Part shown: piece by piece, positions 55,375 through 64,000 of the stretch | How the letters are laid out: each line of letters starts with the position of its first letter | Numbering within the stretch: position 1 is the first letter of the stretch | NCBI GenBank assembly: GCA_009746045.1 | Contig: RPFO01000034.1 | Span: 3,974,578 to 4,038,577 of the forward strand | Direction: 5' to 3' | DNA length: 64,000 nt | From: Mesostigma viride | Taxonomy: Eukaryota > Streptophyta > Mesostigmatophyceae > Mesostigmatales > Mesostigmataceae | The notes under the pieces: model-generated | The model's database searches: none | What the model was told of the DNA's origin: nothing | The model's input: only the letters and a program-made list of their open reading frames with translations | Translations under genes and position numbers: made by a program

Positions 55375-57615
55375 TCAGCACGGGCATGCGTGCGGCCGCT
55401 TGGCCGCGTGGCAAGCCGCCACGGCCACCACGGCCTCCTGTGGCTGGAGCGAGTGCTTGTCGTGGTATCCTTGGCTCTGCTGCCCGCCGCCACCACTCTC
55501 CAAATGATGGCCAGAAGCTGCATGATGCTGATGCTGCGGATGCTGATGCTGCGGATGATGATGATGAGACCCACCATGATGCGCTGCCACCGGCGCCCCC
55601 TGGCAGCCAATGCAACCGCCATGCCCATGGCCGCTACCACCCGCAGCGTGGTGACCCGCAGCCAGCCCCGCCCGCCCCTGCTGCATGTCGTCACGCTCCG
55701 CCGGGGGCTCCAGTGCCAGAACCTGCTCGGCGTCGTAGTCGGAGGCCTGCAGCGCCGCCACCTGTGCTGCCAGCACCGAGCGCCGCGTGGCCATCTCGCC
55801 CTCGATGCGATCCACCAGCCGCGCGTGGTAGGGGGGGAGCTCGTCACGGAGGCGGCGGCAAACCTGGGCGGGGTTTGTCGGCGTGCCGGAGTTCGACGAC
55901 GCGCCCGCAGAGCGGGGGGTCACCGGCGCGCCGCAGGTGCATGCCGAGCTGCCTCCCACTAGTGCATTAGCTGAGATGGTGGTATTGTGGACACCGCTGC
56001 TGCCTCCCAACGGAGCCGTTGGGGCCATGTGAGGCGACGCGGGGGAGGGATGGGCGGGAATGCTGCCCCCCATCTCCATGGCGTCCACGCCCGTCTCGCT
56101 CCACGCGGGTGCCGCCACGGCGCGGGCACCCTGACACCTGTCAGCCGGCTCATCCTCCTCCTCGTCATGGTGCCTGCCCACCAGCTCGGGTGTCAGCGGG
56201 GCCAGGTGGTGGACCGACGCGGCGTCGTCTGAGACCCTCCGCCCCGGGTGGGCGTGATGAGGATGGTGATGAGGAGCCATGGGCGCGTCGCCCGCGTTGG
56301 AGGCGTTGTGCAGGCCCGTGTCGCTGTTCAACGCGTCGAGCAGAGCCTGCATGGCGTCCAGCACGGCGCCCATCTGGTTGGGCAGCCAGCTGGTGATGGG
56401 CGTGCCACCTGTCGCGACCGCGTGGCGCGTGGCCATCATGATGTAGCGCAGCACAAACTGCCAGTGCCCCGCGCGGAAGACGTAGATCTGCTCGAGGAAC
56501 GCCAGCATCAGCGCGGCAGCCGCCGCGTGGCCGCCCACGCGCGCCGGCAGCCCGCTCATCTCGATCTCTTCCTCGAGCCCGTTGAAGAAGGCCTGGAGCA
56601 CGCGGGGGCGGTACCGCCGCAGATCCAGCAGATACTCCGTCAGCTGGTTGTGGGGGTAGAAGCGGGTGACCCCTCCGAAGATGTCACACGTGGGGATGAT
56701 GTCGTCCTGCGCCCCTGTCTGGCCACGCGGCGTCTGCGGGCGGCCGCTGAACCGCTCCACGCCCTCGTACACGACGCCGTCGCCGAAAATGGACGTGTTC
56801 CCGTGGACCCCCATGATGAAGACGCGGAAGTCGTTGTAGTGGTCGGGGCGCGAGGCCTTCCACATCTCGCGCCGCAGCAGGTTCATGTCGCGCAGCGTCT
56901 CAAGGGCCGAGTTCAGCCCCGAGACCATGAGATGGTTGTCCCCGCGACGCGCGCCCAGGAGCGTGTCGGAGATGGCACCCAGCAGGGCGCCGCTCTTGGC
57001 GTTGATGGTCACGTGCAGCATCACGAAACCGTTCTCGTCCTTGGTGCCCGTGAAGCGGACCGCCATCTTCAAGTTCTTCCAGCCGAAGCCCTTGGACGGG
57101 TGGATGCGCACGTAGTTGCCGAGCGCGTAGCTGTAGTGGTAGTCCAGCCACGGCTGCTGGTCCAGGGCCTCCGCGGCACAGGCGAGCGGCTGTGCGACCT
57201 GCGCGGGCAGAACGCGCCTTGCTTTGCCGTAGGTGCCGTCGGGTGTCTGTTCGTAAAAAGCTTTCTCGAGAAGGAAGGCGGAGGCGAGGAAGGTGTAGCC
57301 ACGGAACACAACTTGCAGCGCCCGTCCGTTCTCAACCGACTTGTCAGCGGTCAAGGCTTCCACCTCGGCCAACAGGTTTGGCAGCGCCGCCACCTCGTCC
57401 ACGATTCTACCTTCCGTGCCGAGGATACCGCGCGCCCCCCCGTCGAGCCACAACGGCAGAGCATCCAGCAAGTTCTGAAGCGGCTGGAACGAGGGCGGCA
57501 GAACGGGAGACGGGTCCTCAACGGGTAGAAACCCACGAACGCGTCCAATGTCAAACACAGCATCGCGGTACCTTCCCTCTGGAAAAGGTAAACAAGAACT
57601 CACGTCCCTAGCCAT
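55375..57615 (-). CDS. Indoleamine 2,3-dioxygenase-like heme protein, intronless
   Basis: IDO-family enzymes use heme and O2 to open the indole ring of tryptophan and related indoles, giving N-formylkynurenine. The 746-residue frame runs unbroken from ATG (MARDVSSCLPFPEGRYRD). Family features in order: RGFLPVEDP (27-35), LDYHYSYALGNYV (157-169), FTGTKDENGFVMLHVTINA (188-206), DFRVFIMGVHGN (262-273), GVVYEGV (280-286), then GHWQFVLRYI with the presumed proximal heme ligand His384, and ATGGTP (401-406), matching the GTGGT loop. The usual MRRYMPPAHR segment is altered to LRRYRPRVLQ. Residues from about 430 onward are an added low-complexity tail ending in a His-rich stretch, absent from typical IDOs of about 400 residues. 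It is the only gene here without introns. Substrate is uncertain. Alternatively it is an IDO-superfamily member of other activity. Confidence 0.88.
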   Translation of the reverse strand: MARDVSSCLPFPEGRYRDAVFDIGRVRGFLPVEDPSPVLPPSFQPLQNLLDALPLWLDGGARGILGTEGRIVDEVAALPNLLAEVEALTADKSVENGRALQVVFRGYTFLASAFLLEKAFYEQTPDGTYGKARRVLPAQVAQPLACAAEALDQQPWLDYHYSYALGNYVRIHPSKGFGWKNLKMAVRFTGTKDENGFVMLHVTINAKSGALLGAISDTLLGARRGDNHLMVSGLNSALETLRDMNLLRREMWKASRPDHYNDFRVFIMGVHGNTSIFGDGVVYEGVERFSGRPQTPRGQTGAQDDIIPTCDIFGGVTRFYPHNQLTEYLLDLRRYRPRVLQAFFNGLEEEIEMSGLPARVGGHAAAAALMLAFLEQIYVFRAGHWQFVLRYIMMATRHAVATGGTPITSWLPNQMGAVLDAMQALLDALNSDTGLHNASNAGDAPMAPHHHPHHAHPGRRVSDDAASVHHLAPLTPELVGRHHDEEEDEPADRCQGARAVAAPAWSETGVDAMEMGGSIPAHPSPASPHMAPTAPLGGSSGVHNTTISANALVGGSSACTCGAPVTPRSAGASSNSGTPTNPAQVCRRLRDELPPYHARLVDRIEGEMATRRSVLAAQVAALQASDYDAEQVLALEPPAERDDMQQGRAGLAAGHHAAGGSGHGHGGCIGCQGAPVAAHHGGSHHHHPQHQHPQHQHHAASGHHLESGGGGQQSQGYHDKHSLQPQEAVVAVAACHAAKRPHACPC

Positions 57616-58751
57616 GGAGTTATATGGAGCTATATCACAGACAAAGAGTGTCTGCAGGTATTCTAGAAAGCTCTGTTGACCGTACTGAAACTATCGGCGC
57701 AATTAATCTCTGGGTTATTCAGTGACTATACCACGTGGGAAAGAAAGCGCAAAAAAATTATCAAAGCCCGAAATCGTCACCGGCAAGTCTGGTAGAGCTC
57801 AAACATGTAGAGAAATACGCGGCTGCTAAATTGTGGACATAAGAAGAAATGTCACGGCAGGTGTCCAGGACACCTAAGCGGCCTTCAGTGCCTCAAATTG
57901 GTTCGCAGTGCGCAAAATTCAGCGTAGAGAATTCCAGGTCAGACTGACGCGCAAGCCAATATGGACGAAATATCCATCCAGCAAAACTGCGGTCCACCGT
58001 GGCAAGGCGCAGCCAGAAGCCGCCAGGTGGGCACCCTTTGCCAGGCATTGGTCATGATTGTCTTGCCACGTACAATTCCCGTGAGGGGGGTCCACCGCCG
58101 TAGGTGCCTACGTCAGGTGCCACGTACTTGCGCGCCCAGCCAGGCTCGGCGTGCGAAACCCTAGCTTGCGCGTAACCGGCAAGGTCCGTACGTCCGTACG
58201 TGTGTATTGTTGGAACTCTCTGCAGTTGAAGTCCGCAACATTTGCTTGGGGGCAGGTGGCAGGTTCAACTCACGCATAGGTGCGATTTTTCATTCATCTC
58301 ACTGATCTCAAGCTCCCATGTCTAAGGCTGTCCAAGGCCAGTTTCAGCGGAAAACTAGGTTATTGCACCGATGTTATGGAGTTTGCCTTGATCAGTTTAT
58401 GTGCAACCTAGTTTAATATATAAATTTATCATAGAAGCTTTGCATTTGCGTTCATGTGCATCGCTGCTGGCGTTTTTCTTTTTTCTTGGAATCAGCATTG
58501 TGGACGACATGCGAAGTCCGATTGGCACGTTTACCAAGGCTACATGAGCATTGAGTGCTCAGAAAAGAGGCAATTCATGAAATGAAGTTGAAGCCATCAA
58601 TTGGTCTTCTGTTATCCAACCACAGCATTGACAGCCTCGTGACAGGAATAGGGAGATGTTTCATCGAACCAGCCAACGCGGCGCCTCTCCATGTTTGGTT
58701 TTGGGCGCCGACCAATGGCATATTCGGGCTTAGAAGCTGCACACTCAGACC
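57616..58751. promoter_or_regulatory. Divergent intergenic interval
   Basis: Lies between the dioxygenase start (minus) and the first candidate exon of the next plus-strand gene. It must hold the dioxygenase promoter. No repeat, coding sequence or named motif that I can support. Confidence 0.45.
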
Positions 58752-61700
58752 ATGTTAGTGCGTCACGTGAAGAAGACCAAGGTACGGGCTAAGAAAATCG
58801 CAAATTCGCATCCGTTTTCCGCCCTGCGTACCTCGGTATTGTATGTAATTGCAACGTAGGCAAATTGTCGGTGGCACTGTCCATCCGAAGCATGGCGTGC
58901 AAGTACTTTTAAACTGCCGTGAATTTGTTTGCTTTGCAAACGGCTAGACAAGTCCCCTGCATTAACGATCTGCGGTACAGTCAGTCAGTCTACATTTGCT
59001 GGGAAATGTAAGTTGGCTGGCTGCTTTTTACACGGTAGCCTAGCGAGGGTAGGCCATGCCGCATGTTCGGCGTCAGAATGCCTGATATGTTTTCTTTCAT
59101 AATCACTTTTACAGGGGTGGGATTACGGTTCGTACCATCTTGCCCCTAAAGGATACTGCCAGTGTATGCGTCGTGAATGTGTGTTCCCTGGCCTGGGTAC
59201 AAAGTGGTTCCGTACCCAATTCGTTGAAGCCATCATTCTCCATCCCTCGTGAAGGCTGACAATGCCACACGTGGCCAACTGTCTCCATCGTTCTGTGCTT
59301 GGCCGTCCCCGTGTCCCACCTTGCTGTGCATGAACGTTTCCTGTGCTTGGTTGCTTGTCCTGTGCCGCCATCCGGTCCTCGGATGGTCCCCAGAGGTCAC
59401 CCTGGTGGTCCCCCTGGCACGCCCTGCGGCACCGCAACCTGGGCCGCGACCTGATGACACTCGTGGCCTCCTCCTGCCTCACCGCGATGCTCATCCACCT
59501 TTCCAAGGTAACATACCTCATCCACCTATGCCAGGTGTGGCATCTTTTCGAGGAATGGCAGCTCATCTACCTATCCAAGGTGACCTACCTCATCCACCTC
59601 TTTAAGGTACTGTACCTCATCCACTTCTTGCACTATAAATAGCTACCGCATCAATCTGTCCCAGTCACCGTGTCACGCCCACCTCTCCAAGGTACCTGTG
59701 CAGCTGTATACAGCCAGCGTGCCACCTCTTGAACTGACGTTGATGGCATTTGCCTATCCAAGATACCTGCTACCTTCCAAGGTACCTAGCGGGCTAGCCT
59801 GCTGCTTGCCTTACTGTGCGTGGTTGCCTGCCGTGTTGGTTTCTGGACCCTGAATAGGTTAGACAGCTTCCTGCGTGAGCTTTCTTAGAACGTTTGCGGC
59901 TATATACGACGCTGTCACGAGGCTTACCTTGTCAGGCGGCGTCCCACGCCTGTCGCTGGAACTGCTCATAGTGCTGTGATTTGGAATGTGGCTACAAGCC
60001 CAGTGCTGCAGCACCTGGTCATCTAGCGAATTCGGACGTGTATTTTGAGCGTCCACCATGTAAACTCGTCGGCTGGCTTGTTCTTGGACTCGCTGTCTTG
60101 TTCATTGACCGTTGCATGGCTTTGATGGCTCGTTTTTGGCTGTACTGTATGGCGCAGGGGGTGGGCGAGGAGCACGGTTTGCCTCACGGCCTCATACACC
60201 AGCACGGGCTGCACCACGGCCTCATTCACGAGCACAGCCTCGCCGCACAAAATGCTGCACACGGTGAGCGGCCAGGGCACTGCCATGTGCTGCCCGACAA
60301 GATGGATGAGGTCTTCTTCGTTTTCAGTCGCAGTTGTCTTCCCTCATAGTTTTCCATCCCTATGTGACTGTCCCCTATTCTCCATCCCTAGTTGTTTCCC
60401 CTCGCTGCTGTTGTACTTCTCCCCTATTCTTGCTCCTTGGCTGCCGTTCCCCAGTTTTCGTCGCCAGTTGTCATCGCCCCCGGCCATCCTCGTGCGCGCG
60501 CTGGCACACGCTGCCCCTTGGCTGTCAGACACCCGTGCTGGTGGCATCATCCTGGGGCGCACCCTCTCTCTCGACTAGAAAATGTCCGTCTCAATCGGTC
60601 AAGTGGTTTGCGGTCGTGCCCCAGTACTTGTGCACTCTGCCAGGCATCTCGCGCACAGTCGCGCGGGCATCCTCAGACCTGCCCACACCGTGCTGGTGGG
60701 TGCAACGGGTGAGGGTCTATGGTGAGGGTCTATGGTGGGGGTCGATGGTGAGGGGTCTATGGCAAGCCTGGATGCTGGGCCCCATGCTCTTACTACCGCT
60801 GCTTGGTACCCACCCTTTGTGGAGGCGTTTGCGGAGGCTCTCTCCTGGCTTCGCTCTGCGGGCATGTTGCTCTGCTGGCCGGTCGCTGGCTCTGCAACCC
60901 GCGTGCTTCCACAAGGCTGGCTCGCGACATCCCATGGCATCTCACCACTTTTCACCCTTGGTGAGCTCTCGTGTGGCGCGCGCCAGCTCGTGTCCAGCTG
61001 CTGTTGCCTTTCGCTGTTCGGGCAAGCGTGAGTGGCCATGCGTGGCCAACATGCGTGGAAGGCAAGCGCGTGAGAGTTCCACAACTTTCTATGTTCCGGA
61101 GAGTAGAGGAAAGGTCGCTCCAACTATGGAGTGGTGCTCGGCGTGCGTGCTTGGGTCGTGGGGTTGATTAGGCGCGCTCTGCCTGTGGCTTCTTGCATGA
61201 CGGTGGCGGGATGGATGAGACTGGGAAGCTTCCTTGGTTCCGCGCCATGCCATGGATTAGCCAGGAATCTGTCCTATCTAGAACGGTTTCTGCTTGCGAA
61301 GCCAAAATCTTGTGCGGGTGGGTCATGTCTCCAGCTTTGGGTAACGATAGGATAGCACATGCGATTGGCCATAAGGTAGCGCTTGCCATAGGGCGGGGAA
61401 GGAACCGGTGTGCTTCCATGTATGCGTATGGCGTCCAAAGGTGGTGCTGTCTTGATACACTGCAACAGGTTTCGGACTGCTCTGGGAGAGTGGGCCACCT
61501 ATCTGATGTACTGCAATAGGCTTCGGAGTGTTCTGGGAATGGGAAACCTGTCTTTCATGGCTGCGCTGTTGGCATGACCGTCGTCCTTGGCGGACCTCAG
61601 CATCATCCGTGGCTGATGCATTTCCTCGACTCTTATTTTCGCGGCACCCCTCCGTTGCCTTGCGTGCAGGTGGCGCAAGTCAACTGCCAGGGTCCAGCGC

Positions 61701-64000
61701 CCGCACGTCATCATCGGGCAACCCCCCCCCGCCTAATGCATGGACAGCGTCGTTGCGCCAGCCCTTCCATGCGCTATCCCTCGTGTTCACGCGCATGGTT
61801 GGCGGGAAACAGAGCGCGGCCGGGGTGCCCGCGCTGTCTGCGCGTGCTGGCACGGAGCGCCCGGAAGCGCAAGGGAACCCGTTACTAGAGGGAGAGGAGG
61901 ATGGACAAGGGGAGGGGGACGCGGGAACGCGGCATGGGGATGGTGACGCTGGGGTGGCAGAGGCTGGTGGCAGTGAGGCGGCCACGCAGGGTGAGGTTAC
62001 AAGCACACAGGGGGAGGTAACTAGTCCGCAGGCGAGGCACAGGAGAAGGAGACAACGAAGGAGGAGGCATCGTGCTGGTAGCCAGGCAACGGGTGCCGAG
62101 GCGACGGCGGTCGAGGCAACGGCGGTAGAGGATGGTGCCATAGGCAGCTTGTTGCCCGGCAGGGGTGGCAGGTTTAACAACACAGCGGTGAAGCGGGGCG
62201 GCGTGTCAAATAGGACGGTGTTGGCGCGGGGCGATGTGCTTGATGGGGCGGTGCCGCAGCAAGGCGATGCGACAGCTTTGGGTGGAGCACCCCCTCATGA
62301 TTCGGGGGGTGGCCCAGGAGGTGGTCTAGGAGGGGTCAACAGCGTGAGGGATGGACTTGAGAAGGAGCTTGTCAACGGCACATGGGTGGTTGAGGCGGTG
62401 GTGGCGGAGGGAAGAGGGACAGGTGACACCGGGGATGGGTCAGGGGATGGTGTCGTTGATGACGGGCATTTGTCAGACGATGAGCCAGATAATGGGCCAG
62501 ACAGCGAGCCAGATAACGGGCTATTTCATGAGCCAGATAGTGGGTCAGTTCATGAGCCAGGGACGGTTATAGGTGAGCCGATGGGCGAGATTGAGGACTT
62601 GGTGGCGGAGAGGGGAAGCTCAGAAGATGCGGACGCGGAGGGAAGTGAAGGAGATGATGATGGCGGTGATAGTGGTGGTCCGGATGGTGATGATGGTGAT
62701 GATGATAATGTGGAGGATGGCGTAGGAGATGAGAAGGACGTGGAGTATGGCGTAGGAGATGAGAAGGATGTGGAGTATGGTGTAGGAGATGAAAAGGATG
62801 TGGAGGATGGCGTAGGAGATGAGAAGGATGTGGAGGACGCCGTAGGAGACGAGAAGGATGATGAAGAAGGGCAGGACGAGGAGCAGGAGGGGGAAGTGGA
62901 GGGTGACGGTGAGGGGCGTGGAATCAGCCAGGGTGCTGGCCTCTCAGGAAGCTCAGCCACCGGTGAGGATGTGAATAGGGCGGCCAATGGCACCGGAGCG
63001 GAGAGCGCACTCCCTGCAGGGGGTGTGCAGGGGCTTGCTGGTGCCATGATGGATGGGAATGTGACAGGGCCGATGGCAGCGACGGCTCGCCTGTCTTCTC
63101 GACGCAAGTACAACAGGGCGTACCGAGATTGTGCAGGTCAGTCACATGGGATGGTTGGCATACTTGTTTCCACGAGGTGTTATGGAATATTATGTTCTTT
63201 TTCAAAAGTTCCATCATATCAGAGGCTTTGAAGGCTCTACTTTTTTTAAGCACATGTGTTTGGATGCACCCCTTGCACAGCAGACTTGTACTGTGGCAGT
63301 AATCTGGGTTGTGACTGTTGACGCATGTCACGTGCCGCATGCGTCATCTTTATAACTTTTGAGTGCTGGCTGGAAACAAGGGCATGGGGAGGCTGCCGGA
63401 TACAGGCAGAGGGTCGCCCTTCATTGTTCATGGGCGGGACTCGCTGACAAGGCTCTGCCTTACAATCACCTTTTTGTCTTCACTTGACTATCATCCCCCC
63501 CCCCCCCCCCCCTCCCAACTTACTCCCAGCCAACCCTACCGGGCCGCCACCCAACCTGGACGGCATCCCCCTGGCGCTGCCGCCCACGATACCCCTGGAA
63601 GACATCTTCATTCACCAGGTGTGTTTATTGTTGCACAATTGTCAGGAGTTGGGGCAATCCGTCCCCTACTTTGTTGTAACCATTGAGGATACACAATTGT
63701 TCACCAGGTGTGTTTATTGTTGCACAATTGTCAGGAGTTGGGGCAATCCGTCCCCTACTTTGTTGTAACAATTGAGGATACACAATTATTCACCAGGTGT
63801 GTTTATTGTTGCACAATTGTCAGGAGTTGGGGCAATCCGTCCCCTACTTTGTTGTAACCATTGAGGATACACAATTGTTCACCAGGTGTGTTTATTGTTG
63901 CACAATTGTCAGGAGTTGGGGCAATCCGTCCCCTACTTTGTTGTAACCATTGAGGATACACAATTGTTCACCAGGTGTGTTTATTGTTGCACAATTGTCA
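58752..64000 (+). CDS. Unrecognised gene with membrane segment and acidic repeat exon (partial)
   Basis: The gene runs off the right edge. Candidate exons: 58752-58781 (MLVRHVKKTK, weakest), 59394-59507, 60158-60263, 60625-60708, 61670-63136, 63530-63618. All have AG/GT borders and their phases agree in series, which is the main support. The second exon reads RSPWWSPWHALRHRNL then a hydrophobic stretch DLMTLVASSCLTAMLIHL, suggesting a type II membrane protein with a short basic tail. The third is His-rich (HGLPHGLIHQHGLHHGLIHE). The fifth, 1.47 kb, is disordered: a basic patch RHRRRRQRRRRHR, then a very acidic region with five 10-residue repeats (VEDGVGDEKD and variants, about 62707-62860). 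The last visible exon ends PTIPLEDIFIHQ. I do not recognise the family. Confidence 0.5.
59490..59635 (+). repeat. Serial echoes of an exon end plus donor
   Basis: The exon end CTCATCCACCTTTCCAAG with donor GTAACATAC (59508) recurs as CTCATCCACCTATGCCAGGT (about 59518), CTCATCTACCTATCCAAGGT (about 59563), CTCATCCACCTCTTTAAGGT (about 59590) and a donorless CTCATCCACTTCTTG (about 59617). Three of the copies keep an AGGT donor. Confidence 0.92.
60705..60765 (+). repeat. 13-14 bp donor repeat, 4 copies
   Basis: Immediately at the donor (60709) the unit GGTGAGGGTCTAT repeats about four times with small changes. Each copy contains a GTGAGG or GTGGGG donor-like core. Confidence 0.9.
62702..62865. 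repeat. 30-bp coding tandem repeat
   Basis: Five in-frame copies of a unit encoding VEDGVGDEKD or close variants, within the acidic exon of the unrecognised gene. Synonymous and single-residue differences separate the copies. Confidence 0.92.
63611..64000 (+). repeat. 89-bp tandem repeat containing an exon end and donor, at least 4.4 copies
   Basis: TTCACCAG (the last 8 bases of the exon ending at 63618) plus GTGTGTTTATTG starts an 89-bp unit that recurs at 63611, 63700, 63789, 63878 and 63967 with only 1-2 substitutions. Every unit carries an identical donor. The array continues past the window. Confidence 0.97.

Noticed and set aside
56248..57528. Plus-strand 426-codon ORF
   Set aside because: Antisense shadow of the GC-rich dioxygenase gene. 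The minus-strand frame has clear IDO-family motifs and this one has none.

Overview
The window looks like nuclear DNA of a green alga or close relative (Viridiplantae). It is about half G+C, has intron-dense genes with GT-AG junctions, and carries many micro- and minisatellites. The lineage call rests on two genes: an LSD1-type histone demethylase with the long C-terminal extension of land-plant LDL1/FLD proteins, and a plant-type ceramide glucosyltransferase. I cannot name the species. No tRNA, rRNA, CRISPR array or bacterial-type operon was seen.

Layout, left to right: (1) 1-2.9 kb: decayed LINE retrotransposon sequence on the minus strand. (2) 2,967-9,598, minus: a PIG-Q/GPI1 subunit gene (first enzyme of GPI-anchor synthesis), with one small internal exon unresolved. 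(3) 9.6-10.7 kb: a divergent promoter interval. (4) 10,683-38,538, plus: a 25-exon LDL1-like lysine-specific demethylase gene. All intron phases agree and the joined coding length (2,433 nt, 810 aa) is a multiple of three. Its introns hold a 0.45-kb GCC tract, a 75-bp minisatellite of about 28 copies, nested mobile elements and a MITE with a 10-bp target duplication. (5) 38.5-42.4 kb: truncated LINE copies that appear to insert into each other's tails. (6) 42,362-52,223, plus: a 12-exon ceramide glucosyltransferase (GT21) gene, 627 aa. (7) 52.2-55.4 kb: intergenic, with another LINE 3' end. (8) 55,375-57,615, minus: an intronless indoleamine 2,3-dioxygenase-like gene. (9) 57.6-58.8 kb: intergenic. 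(10) about 58,752 to beyond the right edge, plus: an unrecognised gene with a predicted membrane segment, a very acidic repeat-containing exon and phase-consistent exons.

The genes do not form a pathway. Two act on membrane glycolipids at the ER/Golgi (PIG-Q, ceramide glucosyltransferase), one on chromatin and one on tryptophan-type substrates.

The most unusual signal is structural. In at least seven introns across three genes, the last bases of an exon plus its 5' splice site are repeated one to several times just downstream in the intron. In further introns a minisatellite starts within tens of bases of the donor. This looks like a recurring process that turns 5' splice junctions into tandem arrays and supplies many extra candidate donor sites.
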